The notes beneath the pieces were generated by a model. It made no database searches. It saw only the letters and a program-made list of their open reading frames with translations, and had not been told where the DNA came from. Below, one piece after another: positions 36,334 through 45,673 of a stretch of 64,000 bases of DNA. The translations under genes were made by a program, and so were the position numbers. Position 1 is the stretch's first letter. Every line of letters starts with the position of its first letter. The stretch comes from Alloalcanivorax profundimaris (GTDB lineage Bacteria; Pseudomonadota; Gammaproteobacteria; Pseudomonadales; Alcanivoracaceae): positions 310,001 to 374,000 of the forward strand of contig NZ_JABJWH010000020.1 of NCBI RefSeq assembly GCF_015265435.1, in the 5' to 3' direction.

Positions 36334-37500
36334 CTACAGCACTTCCACGATGGTGGCGTTGGCGGTGCCCAGCCCCTCGCAGATGGCGAGCAGGCCATAG
36401 CGGCCGCCGCGCCGCTTGAGCTCGTAAATCAGGGTGCCCATGAGCTTGGCGCCGGTGGCGCCCAGCGGATGGCCCAGGGCCTGGGCACCACCGTTCACGT
36501 TGAGGCGGTCGTAGTCCGCGTCCAGGGCGTTGCGCCAGGCCAGCGGCACCGAGCCGAACGCCTCGTTGACCTCGTAGAGATCCAGGTCCGCCAGGGTCAT
36601 GCCGGCGCGCTGCAACACCTTCTCGGTGGCCGGGATCGGGCCTTCCAGCACCATGGTCGGGTCGGAGCCCACCACGGACAGGGCGTGCACCCGGGCCAGG
36701 GGCGTCAGCCCGTGCTCGCGCACCGCCCGTTCGCTGGCCACCAGCACCGCCGAGGCACCGTCGGTGATCTGGCTGGCGTTGGCGGCGCTGATGATGCCGT
36801 CCTCCGCCAGCGGTTGCAGGCCGCTGATGGCGTCCAGGTCGGCGTCCCAGCGGATGCCCTCATCCACGTCGTGGCGCAGGGTTTCGCCATTTTCCTGGGG
36901 CACGTCCAGGGGCAGGATCTCCTGCTTGAAGCGCCCGGCCTCGGTGGCGGCGGCGGCGCGGCGGTGGGATTCATAGGCGAAGCGGTCCAGGTCCGCCTTG
37001 CTGACGCCGTACTTCCTGGCCATGCGCTCGGCGCCGGTGAACTGGCTGAAATTCTCGCCCGGATAACGGCGGCCGATCTCGCCGCTGAACGGATTGCCCA
37101 GCTCCTTGGCCACGGTCACCGGCGAACCGATGGGCACCTGGCTCATGGACTCCACGCCACCGGCGATCACCAGGTCCTGGGTGCCGCTCATCACCGCCTG
37201 GGCGGCGAAGTGAATGGCCTGCTGGGAGGAACCGCACTGGCGGTCGATGGATACCCCGGGCACCGATTCCGGCAGCCGCGAGCTGAGCACGGAGGTGCGG
37301 GCGATGTTGAAGGTCTGCGGGCCGATCTGGCTCACGCAGCCGTAGATGACGTCGTCGATGCGGCCCGGCTCCACGCCGGTGCGGTCGAGCACCGCGTCGA
37401 TCACCTTGCCGCCCAGATCCGCGGGGTGCACCCGGCTGAGCCGCCCATTGCGGCGGCCGCCGGCGGTGCGTACCGCTTCTACGATGTATGCCGTGGTCAC
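36334..37500 (-). CDS. Acetyl-CoA acetyltransferase (thiolase)
   Basis: 388 residues. Active-site Cys89 in DRQCGSSQQA, NEAFGSVPLAWR with the first His position replaced as in some variants, GGAQALGHPLGATGAK with the second catalytic His, and CEGLGTANA with the final Cys. It is a type II thiolase of the size used in beta-oxidation or acetoacetyl-CoA formation. The start codon is GTG at 37498-37500. It is followed by a strong terminator. No 3-hydroxyacyl-CoA dehydrogenase is adjacent, so it works as a separate unit. Confidence 0.92.
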   Translation of the reverse strand: MTTAYIVEAVRTAGGRRNGRLSRVHPADLGGKVIDAVLDRTGVEPGRIDDVIYGCVSQIGPQTFNIARTSVLSSRLPESVPGVSIDRQCGSSQQAIHFAAQAVMSGTQDLVIAGGVESMSQVPIGSPVTVAKELGNPFSGEIGRRYPGENFSQFTGAERMARKYGVSKADLDRFAYESHRRAAAATEAGRFKQEILPLDVPQENGETLRHDVDEGIRWDADLDAISGLQPLAEDGIISAANASQITDGASAVLVASERAVREHGLTPLARVHALSVVGSDPTMVLEGPIPATEKVLQRAGMTLADLDLYEVNEAFGSVPLAWRNALDADYDRLNVNGGAQALGHPLGATGAKLMGTLIYELKRRGGRYGLLAICEGLGTANATIVEVL

Positions 37501-37617
37501 GTCGAGTCCTCGCCTGACTGATAAACGGACCGTCAGGCTACGCCGGGGCCGGCGGGCGGCTCAATGACCGAACGGCTCAGCGCGCCTGACCGGGGAAGGC
37601 AGGCGCGCCGGAGCGGG

Positions 37618-39141
37618 TTACTCGCTGATCTCGGTAATGGAGAGCCGCGCGTTCTCGATCTGCTCGCGGGTGAACGGCACCCGGTGCCATTGCTTGCGCG
37701 AGTAGGCCTCGGTGTAGTCCGCGTAGTGCGGGCTGGTGGGGTCGGTGGACTCGCCATGGGAAAGCAGCGTGTAGGCCCGTACCGGTTCACCCTCGGGGAA
37801 GTCCACCACGTGCAGATAGGTGTTGCGCAGCACGGTGAAGTAGCCCTCGCCGCCCTCGCCGCCGTATTGCGGAATGTCGGTGCCGGCCTTGGCGTAGGTC
37901 TGCACCTCGCCCAGGGGAGCGTCCAGGGAGTCCGCCTGGTCGAAGGCCAGGAAGTTCTGGAAGGACTGGGTGTTCTCCAGGTTGATGTCGCGCAGGGTGA
38001 TGCCCCAGGGCGGCAGGTTGGGGTTACCGAAATTGATCATGGGGCCGTATTCGGAGCGGTACAGGGTGCGGGTCTCGGGCACCAGGGAACCGTCCGGCTG
38101 TTTTTTCTGGATGGTGATTTCCACCGCCTCCAGGGCCTTCTCCTCGCCGTCCTTGCGATAATGCGTGGCGTCGACCATATCCAGCGCATAGGGCGTGAAG
38201 CGGCGCGCCGTGGACACGGTGTGCGCCCAGGCGATGTCGTTGTTGAAACCCAGCAGCACCATGGGCGCGCCCATGATGGAGACGCCGGACACGTTCAACT
38301 CGCCGGGGATGGTCATCTGCAGCTGGTAGAAGCGGTCCACGCCTTCCAGATACCAGTGCGGGTTGGCGAACAGCAGGCCGCCGCCGGATTCGGTGGCATC
38401 GCCGCCAAACGCCAGGGTGTTACTGCCGATGCCTTCCTCGCCGCCGACCCAGAAGCGGTGCTCATCATCGGCCTGTTCACCGCCGGCGCGCGTCAGGCTG
38501 GTGGCGCTGGCGGAAGGCGGTTGGGCGTTGACGATTTCCTCCAGCAGGTTGGAGCTGCTGGCGGCCAGGTTGAGGGCCACCAGGCGCCGGAACACGTCCT
38601 GCTCGGTGATCGGCGCCAGCCAGGGCTGGTCCCGACAGGTCAGGTGGCGGCCGGCGTGCTCGCCGCCCTTCACTTCCCGCACATAGCGGCTGAAACCGGC
38701 GGCGAACCCCCGCGACAGCTGACGCACGTCGGACGGTTGGGCATCGCGGAACGCGGCCACCTGGTCATCGTTGACCACGAAGCGGAAGAAGAAATCGGCC
38801 TCCCGGTTGGTCGGCGCGCCGAAGGTGCCCATGGGCGCCGCCAGGGCGTCCGGCCCGAAGTAGCGGGACCCGTCGCCCCGGAAGGTGACGTAGGCGGAGG
38901 CCAGCACGCACAGGTTGTCCTCGGCGATGGCGTAGCCGTGGCCGTAGCCGGCGCCGCCGTAGCCGTCGGCGGTGATGTGCGGAATGCCGTAGGTGGTGCG
39001 CTCGATGGTGGCGCTGTAGCCGTCGCCGTCCGGCGACGACGATGAGGAAGAGGAACTGTCGCCGCCGCAGGCGGCCAGGACCACGGCGACGCCAAGCACG
39101 GCGCCCCGCGACCACACGGAGGGTCGGAACAGGGTTTTCAT
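37618..39141 (-). CDS. Penicillin-acylase-family lipoprotein lacking the middle of its beta chain
   Basis: 507 residues; relatives of the PvdQ/QuiP acylase type are about 750-800. ATG at 39139-39141 with GGGAGA upstream. Lipoprotein signal ending LAAC. The alpha part runs to about 238, then the self-cleavage and nucleophile site G-S240-N (GIGSNTLAFGG), the His in ANPHW and TIPG. After LRDINLENTQSFQNFLAF (383-400) the text jumps at about residue 408 (near base 37917) to the C-terminal block LGEVQTYAKAG..IPQYGGEG. It ends normally with SPHYADYTEAYSRKQW. About 230-250 residues, including the conserved oxyanion Asn region (QNSND-like), are absent in frame, so it is probably inactive. Confidence 0.8.
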   Translation of the reverse strand: MKTLFRPSVWSRGAVLGVAVVLAACGGDSSSSSSSSPDGDGYSATIERTTYGIPHITADGYGGAGYGHGYAIAEDNLCVLASAYVTFRGDGSRYFGPDALAAPMGTFGAPTNREADFFFRFVVNDDQVAAFRDAQPSDVRQLSRGFAAGFSRYVREVKGGEHAGRHLTCRDQPWLAPITEQDVFRRLVALNLAASSSNLLEEIVNAQPPSASATSLTRAGGEQADDEHRFWVGGEEGIGSNTLAFGGDATESGGGLLFANPHWYLEGVDRFYQLQMTIPGELNVSGVSIMGAPMVLLGFNNDIAWAHTVSTARRFTPYALDMVDATHYRKDGEEKALEAVEITIQKKQPDGSLVPETRTLYRSEYGPMINFGNPNLPPWGITLRDINLENTQSFQNFLAFDQADSLDAPLGEVQTYAKAGTDIPQYGGEGGEGYFTVLRNTYLHVVDFPEGEPVRAYTLLSHGESTDPTSPHYADYTEAYSRKQWHRVPFTREQIENARLSITEISE

Positions 39142-39240
39142 GTAAATCTCCCGAGTTCTTGTTATTTCGGACACCGCCACGGGCATCCAGTCGGGAAAGC
39201 CTAGGCCAACAACGCCGCCGGCACTTGAACGCAGCGGCTA

Positions 39241-40007
39241 TTACAGCATGCGCACGCCCATGCCACGGGCCACGAAGGACGGTGTCAGGCCGAAGAACTG
39301 CTTGAGGGTGCGGGTCAGGTGAGCGGCGTCGGAGAATCCCACATCGTGGGCCACCACGGACAGGGATTCGCCATGGGCGATCAGCTCCACCGCGCGGCGC
39401 ATGCGCGCCCACAGGGTGTAGCTCTTGATGGAAATGCCCAGCTTGTCGGAGAACAGGTGGCGCAACCGGTGGGCGGACACCCCCACTTCGGCGGCCAGTT
39501 CCTCCAGGGTGCTGGTGAGCGGCAGCTCCTTCTTGATCTTCTGGGCGATGTGAATCACGCGCATGTCCATGGGCATGCGGATCGGCCGGTAGCCGCTCAG
39601 CGCCCGGGGCAAGGCGGTGGTGAGCCGGAACAGGCCGGCGGCGTCCAGGGTGCCTTCCGGGCGGCGCGCAGCGTGGCCGCCTCGATGCGCCCCGGGGTGA
39701 CGATCACCGGCCGCACGGCCTGGCGGCCGAGCATGGCGGCCAGGCAGTGGTACTCGTAACTTTGCGGATCGAAATTCATGGATAACAGGGGCGCGCGGCT
39801 GGCGTCCAGGGAACGGGCGGTCTGGTTACCGATCAGCGCCGCCGGATAGTCGGTGACGCGGCCCTGCCCGTCGCCGAGACGGAAACCGGCCTCGCCCAGG
39901 GATACCAGCAGGGTAACGGTGTGCCGCTGGGTGAGCCCGGACACGATGCCCTCGGTGAGGTACAGGAAGCGGTCGTCCCACACATAGAGGCGATTCTGGT
40001 ACGCCAT
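39241..40007 (-). pseudogene. AraC-family regulator split by a frameshift
   Basis: The N-terminal half is read from ATG 40005-40007 (MAYQNRLYVWDDRFLYLTEG) and the C-terminal half, an AraC double helix-turn-helix (LEELAAEVGVSAHRLRHLF, then VAHDVGFSDAAHLTRTLKQFFG), is in another frame ending at 39241. The switch lies at about 39652-39671 (minus strand GCGCGCCGCCCGGAAGG): the first frame continues to a stop about 23 codons later, while the second frame carries EGTLDAAGLFRLTTALPRAL straight into the HTH. One missing or extra base would join them to about 255 residues, the normal length. It is upstream of the damaged acylase gene, its likely former target. A sequencing error is possible. Confidence 0.8.
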
Positions 40008-40057
40008 GGCGCGTTTCCCGAGTCGTTGTTATTCGAATTTCGGTGACGGGCGGCGTT

Positions 40058-40882
40058 TCAGCGCAGACGGATACCGGCTGGCTCGATAACGATCTCGCCG
40101 TCCTTGTACAGTTTGCCGATGGCCTGTTTGAAGGCGTTCTTGCTGCAGCCGAAGGCGGCACGGATGTCGTCCGGCGGGCTCTTGTCGCCCAGGGGAAGAA
40201 AACCGTCTTCCCGACGCAAACGCTGCAGGACACGCTCCGCCACGCCTTCCCGCTTGGCGGCGCCGGGCGGATCCAGCGACAGGCTCAGCCGGTGATCGTC
40301 ACGCAGACGTTTCACATAACCGGTGAGCCGCTGGCCGGGCTTAAGCGCGCGATCGGCCGTCACATCCAGCAGCCCCCAGTAGCGGTCCGCCACCGCCACC
40401 TTGTAGCCCAGCTCGGTGCGCTGCACCACCACCAGCGGCACCGCCTCGCCCTGGGCGAAGGCGTCGCAGGTGTCGTCCAGCCAGCGGTCCAGCCGGGCGC
40501 TGGCGAACAGGCGCCCGTCGCGGTCGCGCACCACGCGCACGGTCTGCCAGCGCCCCGGTTCCGGCCGGTTGCCCTGCTCCGCGAACGGCAGCAGCAGGTC
40601 CTTGGGCAAGCCCCAGTCCAGGAAGGCACCGACCCGGTTCACGGAGGCCACCCGCAGGCGGCCCACCTGGCCGGGCAGCAGGCGCGGCAGCCGCGCGCTG
40701 GCCCGGGGGCGCCCGTCGCCGTCCTCGTAGACGAACACCCGCAGGGACGCAGGCGGGGCGTCGTCGCCCAGTTCCCGCGCCGGCAGCAACAGCTCGCCCA
40801 GGGCGCCGCCGTCGAGCAGCAGGCCGGCGCGCACGCGGCGCAGCACCGGCAGCACCGCGACGGTGCCGATGGCGGGTTCCAT
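40058..40882 (-). CDS. S1-like RNA-binding protein, CvfB/YitL family
   Basis: About 274 residues: successive S1/OB-like domains (RVASVNRVGAFLDWGLPKDLLLPF is the conserved second S1 domain, GYVKRLRDDHRLSLSLD the third) and a C-terminal winged helix (AAFGCSKNAFKQAIGKLYKDGEI). CvfB in Staphylococcus affects virulence through RNA binding; the role here is unknown. ATG at 40880-40882 is preferred; GTG codons at 40900 would overlap the preceding gene by 7 bases. It starts 11 bp after the DUF2058 gene, so the two are probably cotranscribed. Confidence 0.88.
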   Translation of the reverse strand: MEPAIGTVAVLPVLRRVRAGLLLDGGALGELLLPARELGDDAPPASLRVFVYEDGDGRPRASARLPRLLPGQVGRLRVASVNRVGAFLDWGLPKDLLLPFAEQGNRPEPGRWQTVRVVRDRDGRLFASARLDRWLDDTCDAFAQGEAVPLVVVQRTELGYKVAVADRYWGLLDVTADRALKPGQRLTGYVKRLRDDHRLSLSLDPPGAAKREGVAERVLQRLRREDGFLPLGDKSPPDDIRAAFGCSKNAFKQAIGKLYKDGEIVIEPAGIRLR

Positions 40883-40893
40883 GGTATCGGCGC

Positions 40894-41430
40894 TCACCAC
40901 ATCAGGTCGTCGGGAATCGGGTAGTCGGCGTAGGGATCGTCCCCGTCGTCGCCGTCGCCCTTCTCGTTGAGCAGCAGCACCACCTCCGGGTCGCGCTGGC
41001 GGATCTTGTCGGCGATTGCCGCCGGCACCAGTTCGTAGCCTTCGCCGAGCAGAACGATGGCGATCAGGCCCCGGGCCAACTGATCCTGCTGCTTGCCGGT
41101 GACGTTGAGCTTCTTGATCTTCTTGTCCTGCACGAACTGGTAGCTGTGATCGCCGTTGCCGCGCTCCAGGCGGTGGGTCTCGATCAGCTGGCGGATCTGC
41201 GCGGCGATTTCCCGCTCGCGCTGGCGCTCGTGGCGCTCCTGCTCCAGGGCGCGGTCCCGCTCGGCCTGCTCGGCGCGCTGGCGCCGGGCCCGTTCCGCCG
41301 GGTCCTCGAACTCGATTTCGCCACGCTTGGCGCGGTTGGCGTCCTCGCGTTTCGCCTGTTTGGCGCGGCGCGCCTTCTTTTTGTCCGCCAGCCCCGCTTT
41401 CATGAGCTGGTCTTGCAGTGAATTGGCCAT
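40894..41430 (-). CDS. DUF2058 family protein (YaiL-like)
   Basis: 178 residues, beginning MANSLQDQLMKAGLADKKKARR, very like YaiL of E. coli (nucleoprotein/polynucleotide-associated). A highly charged coiled-coil region (residues 15-75) rich in Arg, Lys and Glu precedes a compact C-terminal domain (YQFVQDKKIKKLNVT, then GLIAIVLLGEGYELVPA) and an acidic tail. There are two adjacent ATGs (41433 and 41430). The open frame further upstream is not family-like. It diverges from the outer-membrane protein gene. Confidence 0.85.
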   Translation of the reverse strand: MANSLQDQLMKAGLADKKKARRAKQAKREDANRAKRGEIEFEDPAERARRQRAEQAERDRALEQERHERQREREIAAQIRQLIETHRLERGNGDHSYQFVQDKKIKKLNVTGKQQDQLARGLIAIVLLGEGYELVPAAIADKIRQRDPEVVLLLNEKGDGDDGDDPYADYPIPDDLMW

Positions 41431-41594
41431 CATGAATCCATGCATAGAGTTGCTAACGGCATGAGCATAAAGGAAAGCGTGCGCCTTTGCCCATCCGGGA
41501 AAAGCAAAGGTAAAACCGTTGTTAAGCGGCTTTGTCCGAGCCGGCGGCGGTGCAATACTGGCCGCCATTCGAATCAAAAGAAGGACCGGGAACC

Positions 41595-42335
41595 ATGAAG
41601 CGTCTGACTCTGATCGCCGCCCTGGCGGCGGCCGCCCCCGCCACCCAGGCCGCGCCGCTGGTGGACATCTACGCCGGCGGCTACAGCTGGGACACGGAAA
41701 CCACCGGCACCATCGCCTCCGGCAGCAGCGACATCGACATGGAGGACGACCTGGGCTTCGACGACACCGACCAGACGGTGCTGTTCGTCGGCGTGGAGCA
41801 CGCCGTGCCGATTCTGCCCAATGTGCGCCTGCGCCATATGGACCTGTCCGATGACGGGCGCAACACCCTGATCGACCCGGTCACCTTCAACGGCGAAACC
41901 TTCACCGGCGACGTGGCCTCAGAGTACGACCTGGACATGCTCGACGGCACCTTCTACTGGACGCCCCTGGATAACGTGGTGAAGCTGGATCTGGGTGTGA
42001 CGGTGCGGCGCATGGACGCGGAGGTGACCATCCGCTCCGACAGCTTCGGCAATGCCGCCACCGAGAAAGCGGACGAGACCTTCCCCATGGGGCACCTGGC
42101 GGTGCGCGCCAATCTGCCGCTCACCGGCGTCTACGTGGGCGGCGAAGTGAACGCCATCGAATACGACGGCAGCGGCATGCGGGATTACTCGGCGCGCGTC
42201 GGCTGGCGCTCGGACTTCCTGCTGGGCGTGGAAGCGGGCTATTCGCGCATGGAGATCGAACTGGACGACGTGGGTGGCCTGGATTCCGATCTGGAAATCG
42301 GCGGGCCCTACATCGCCGCCACCCTGGCGTTCTGA
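41595..42335 (+). CDS. TIGR04219-type outer-membrane beta-barrel protein
   Basis: 246 residues: signal peptide with cut after ATQA (about residue 19), mature start APLVDIYAGGYSWD, alternating hydrophobic strands and a C-terminal Phe (YIAATLAF), the marks of a small barrel. Acidic loops (SSDIDMEDDLGFDD) follow the first strand. The pattern fits the TIGR04219 family of outer-membrane proteins common in marine gammaproteobacteria; function unknown. Ribosome site AAGGA upstream. Diverges from DUF2058. Confidence 0.85.
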   Translation: MKRLTLIAALAAAAPATQAAPLVDIYAGGYSWDTETTGTIASGSSDIDMEDDLGFDDTDQTVLFVGVEHAVPILPNVRLRHMDLSDDGRNTLIDPVTFNGETFTGDVASEYDLDMLDGTFYWTPLDNVVKLDLGVTVRRMDAEVTIRSDSFGNAATEKADETFPMGHLAVRANLPLTGVYVGGEVNAIEYDGSGMRDYSARVGWRSDFLLGVEAGYSRMEIELDDVGGLDSDLEIGGPYIAATLAF

Positions 42336-42346
42336 CGCCGCGGTTG

Positions 42347-42416
42347 ATCGCGACTAAAGCGGTACGCCGCCCGGTCGCTCCTACAGCAACCATGTAGGAG
42401 CGGCTTTAGCCGCGAT
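42347..42416. repeat. REP-type element with an interrupted left arm
   Basis: The right arm, TGTAGGAGCGGCTTTAGCC plus GCGAT (42393-42416), pairs with a left arm that begins ATCGCGACTAAAGC (42347-42360) and ends GCTCCTACA (near 42376-42384). About 15 bases are inserted between the two halves of the left arm. It is the same GTAG family as the intact hairpin at 239-299 and again lies between convergent genes. Confidence 0.75.
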
Positions 42417-42434
42417 AACGGCTTGAGCAAACGC

Positions 42435-43334
42435 CTACCGGTCGCTCTCCGTCTGCTCCATCAACGCCTGGATACGGGCGTCCTTCTCGGCCCACAGGCC
42501 ACTGACCCACTTCTGTACCCGCGCACGAAACGCCCGATCCTCCTGGTAGTCACCCTGCCACAACCAGGGCTCCAGCTTGAGCGTGCGCACGTCCACGATC
42601 ACCCGGGGCAGCTGGCCACTGAGCAGGGCCCAGAAGCCCGGCGGCTTGCCGTCCGGGTAGACCACGGTGACGTCCAGCAGCGCGTCCAGGTTCTCGCCCA
42701 GGGCCGCCAGCACGAAGGCCACGCCGCCGGCCTTGGGGCGCAGCAGATGGGCATAGGGCGAATTCTGGCGGGCTTGTTTTTCCGGTGTGCAGCGGGTGCC
42801 TTCCAGAAAATTCACCACCGTCACCGGCATATCACCGAACTTTTCGCAGGCCGCCTTGGTGATTTCCAGATCCTTGCCCTTCAGGTCGGGCCGCTTTTCC
42901 AACTGGCTTTTGGTGTAGCGCTTCATGAAGGGGTAATCCAGGGCCCAGAACGCCAGCCCCAGAAACGGCACCCAGATCAGCTCCTTCTTGAGAAAGAATT
43001 TGAAGTACGGGGTTTTGCGGTTGAAGGTCTGCACCAGGGCGGCGATGTCCACCCAGGACTGATGGTTGCTCACCACCAGGTAGGAGGTGTCGCCGCGCAG
43101 ATCCTCGTCGCCGCGAATGTCCCACCGGGTGGGCGTCATCAGCGCGAAGATCGCCTTGCAGATCTCCGCCCAGGTCTCCGCGATCCACATCACCCAGGCG
43201 GAGAGGCGGGCCCTGTTGCCCGCCCCCGGCACCACCAGCTTGAGCAGGGCCACCAACATCATCGGCCCGATCAACACCAGGGTGTTCAACAACAACAGCA
43301 AGAAAGTAACGATACCGGTCAATAGGGCCCGCAT
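42435..43334 (-). CDS. PlsC-family acyltransferase (YihG-like)
   Basis: 299 residues. N-terminal membrane helices (about 5-35), then acyltransferase motif I NHQSWVD, motif II around FFLKKELIWVPFLG, motif III FLEGTR and motif IV region VTVVYPDG. The family makes phosphatidic acid or remodels phospholipids; the length and the KPYFKFFLKKEL pattern resemble YihG more than the essential PlsC. Located at the 3' side of parC, 52 bp apart, the same strand. Confidence 0.88.
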   Translation of the reverse strand: MRALLTGIVTFLLLLLNTLVLIGPMMLVALLKLVVPGAGNRARLSAWVMWIAETWAEICKAIFALMTPTRWDIRGDEDLRGDTSYLVVSNHQSWVDIAALVQTFNRKTPYFKFFLKKELIWVPFLGLAFWALDYPFMKRYTKSQLEKRPDLKGKDLEITKAACEKFGDMPVTVVNFLEGTRCTPEKQARQNSPYAHLLRPKAGGVAFVLAALGENLDALLDVTVVYPDGKPPGFWALLSGQLPRVIVDVRTLKLEPWLWQGDYQEDRAFRARVQKWVSGLWAEKDARIQALMEQTESDR

Positions 43335-43386
43335 CCGCCGACGCTCCTTTTCCTCACATCAAAGCGGATGATAGCCAAGATTCCGC

Positions 43387-45627
43387 TCACTCACCGCGCC
43401 GTTCCACCTCAAGCACGTCCACGTTCTGGAAGCCCCGCGGCAGCTTGGCCCCGCGCCGGCCCCGCTCACCCAGGTAGTGCTCCAGATCACCGGGTTTGAG
43501 GCTGAGATGGCGCTTGCCGGCGCGGATCACCAGCAGGTCGTCCGGGCCCAGCACCTGAACGTCCTGAACGAACTCGGCGCGCTCCGCCACCCGGGCGGAC
43601 GGGATCGACATCATCTTGTTGCCCTTGCCGCGCGCCATTTCCGGCAGGTCGCGCACCGGGAACACCAGCAGCCGGCCCTCGTTGGAGACCAGCGCGATCA
43701 GATCGCGCTCCGCGTCGCGCACCGGCCGGGGCAGTTGCACCTTCGCGCCCTTGGGCACGGTGAGCACGTTCTTGCCGGATTTCTTGTTGGCCAGCAGATC
43801 GCCGTAGCGGACGATGAAGCCGTAGCCCGCGTCGGTGCTCATCAGGAAGGCGTCTTTTTCCTGGCCCATCACCGTCGCCATGAAGCTGGCGCCGGAGGGC
43901 GGATTCACCCGGCCCGACAACGGCTCGCCCTGGCCCCGGGCGCTGGGCAGGGTGTGCGCCGGCAGCGAATAGCTGCGCCCGGTGGAATCCAGGAAGCACA
44001 CCGGCTGGTTGGACTTGCCCTGGGCGGAGGCCAGGTACTTGTCGCCGGCCTTGTAGTTGAGGCCGGCGGCGTCCACGTCGTGGCCCTTGGCGGCGCGAAT
44101 CCAGCCCTTCTCGGAAAGCACCACGGTGACCGGATCGGCGCCCACCAGGTCCGCTTCGTCCAGAGCCTTGGCGTCGGCGCGCTCCACCAGCGGCGAGCGG
44201 CGGTCGTCGCCGTACTGCTCGGCGTCCTCTTCCAGCTCCTTGGCGATCAGCTTCTTCATCTTGGCGTTGGAGTCCAGGGTCGCCTGCAGGTGATCCCGTT
44301 CCGCGGACAGCTCGTCCTGCTCGCCTTTGATCTTCATTTCCTCGAGCTTGGCCAGGTGGCGCAGTTTCAGCTCGAGGATGGCTTCCGCCTGGCGGTCACT
44401 GAGCCCGAAGCGCTCCATCAGCACCGGCTTGGGGGCGTCCTCCCGGCGGATGATCTCGATCACCTCGTCGATGTTGAGGTAGGCGATCAGCAGGCCTTCC
44501 AGGATGTGCAGCCGCTCCAGCACCTTGTCGAGACGGTGCTGCAGGCGCCGGCGCACGGTGACCATGCGGAACTGCAGCCACTCGTTGAGAATCATGTCCA
44601 GGCTTTTCACCTGGGGCCGGCCGTCGATGCCGATCATGTTCAGATTGACCCGGTAGTTCTTTTCCAGGTCGGTGGTGGCGAACAGGTGGTTCATGAGCTG
44701 TTCCACGTCCACCCGGTTGGAGCGCGGGGTGATCACCAGGCGCGTCGGGTTTTCGTGGTCGGACTCGTCGCGCAGGTCGCTGACCATGGGCAGCTTTTTC
44801 TTCTGCATCTGGTCGGCGATCTGTTCCAGGACCTTGGCGCCGGACACCTGGTAGGGCAACGCCGTGATCACGATGTCGTTGTCCTCGCGCTCGTAAATGG
44901 CGCGCATCTTGAGCGCGCCGCGCCCTTCCGCGTACATACGGATGATGTCGTTGCGCGGCGTGATCACCTCCGCCTCGGTGGGGAAGTCCGGGCCCTGGAT
45001 GTACTCCATCAGGTCGTCCAGGGAAGCGCCCGGGTCCTTGAGCAGGTGCACGCAGGCGCGCGCCACTTCACGCAGGTTGTGCGGCGGAATGTCCGTGCTC
45101 ATGCCCACGGCGATGCCGGTGGTGCCGTTGAGCAGCACGTTGGGCAGCCGCGCCGGCAGCAGCTTGGGCTCGTCCATGGTGCCGTCGAAGTTGGGCACCC
45201 ATTCCACCGTGCCCTGGCCCAGCTCGGAGAGCAGCACTTCCGCGTAGGGGGCCAGCTTGGATTCGGTGTAGCGCATCGCCGCGAACGATTTGGGATCGTC
45301 CGGGCTGCCCCAGTTGCCCTGGCCATCCACCAGCGGGTAGCGGTAACTGAACGGCTGGGCCATCAGCACCATCGCCTCGTAGCAGGCGGAATCGCCGTGC
45401 GGGTGGTACTTGCCGAGCACGTCGCCCACGGTACGCGCGGACTTCTTGTACTTGGCCGTGTTCTTCAGGCCCAGCTCGCTCATGGCGTACACGATGCGCC
45501 GCTGCACCGGCTTCAGGCCGTCGCCGATGTTGGGCAGGGCCCGGTCAAGGATCACGTACATGGAATAGTCCAGGTACGCTTTTTCGGTGTAGTCCCGCAG
45601 GGACAGGTCTTCGAAATCGTCAGCCAT
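43387..45627 (-). CDS. parC: DNA topoisomerase IV subunit A
   Basis: Decatenates daughter chromosomes together with ParE. 746 residues. The breakage-reunion domain has catalytic Tyr120 (AAMRYTESK) and the quinolone region [13 protein letters not shown] with Ser80 and Glu84, the susceptible-type residues at the same numbers as E. coli. Coiled-coil and beta-propeller-like C-terminal domain follow. It is 46 bp downstream of parE on the same strand. Confidence 0.98.
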   Translation of the reverse strand: MADDFEDLSLRDYTEKAYLDYSMYVILDRALPNIGDGLKPVQRRIVYAMSELGLKNTAKYKKSARTVGDVLGKYHPHGDSACYEAMVLMAQPFSYRYPLVDGQGNWGSPDDPKSFAAMRYTESKLAPYAEVLLSELGQGTVEWVPNFDGTMDEPKLLPARLPNVLLNGTTGIAVGMSTDIPPHNLREVARACVHLLKDPGASLDDLMEYIQGPDFPTEAEVITPRNDIIRMYAEGRGALKMRAIYEREDNDIVITALPYQVSGAKVLEQIADQMQKKKLPMVSDLRDESDHENPTRLVITPRSNRVDVEQLMNHLFATTDLEKNYRVNLNMIGIDGRPQVKSLDMILNEWLQFRMVTVRRRLQHRLDKVLERLHILEGLLIAYLNIDEVIEIIRREDAPKPVLMERFGLSDRQAEAILELKLRHLAKLEEMKIKGEQDELSAERDHLQATLDSNAKMKKLIAKELEEDAEQYGDDRRSPLVERADAKALDEADLVGADPVTVVLSEKGWIRAAKGHDVDAAGLNYKAGDKYLASAQGKSNQPVCFLDSTGRSYSLPAHTLPSARGQGEPLSGRVNPPSGASFMATVMGQEKDAFLMSTDAGYGFIVRYGDLLANKKSGKNVLTVPKGAKVQLPRPVRDAERDLIALVSNEGRLLVFPVRDLPEMARGKGNKMMSIPSARVAERAEFVQDVQVLGPDDLLVIRAGKRHLSLKPGDLEHYLGERGRRGAKLPRGFQNVDVLEVERRGE

Positions 45628-45673
45628 CTTTCATTCGCTTCGCTTATTGCTTCGCGGCCAACGCCGCGAATGA

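Noticed and set aside
39597-40007. The N-terminal AraC fragment as a separate small regulator
   Set aside because: It has no DNA-binding part, and the other half follows directly in another frame, so a split gene explains both better. I also found no slippery sequence that would support programmed frameshifting.
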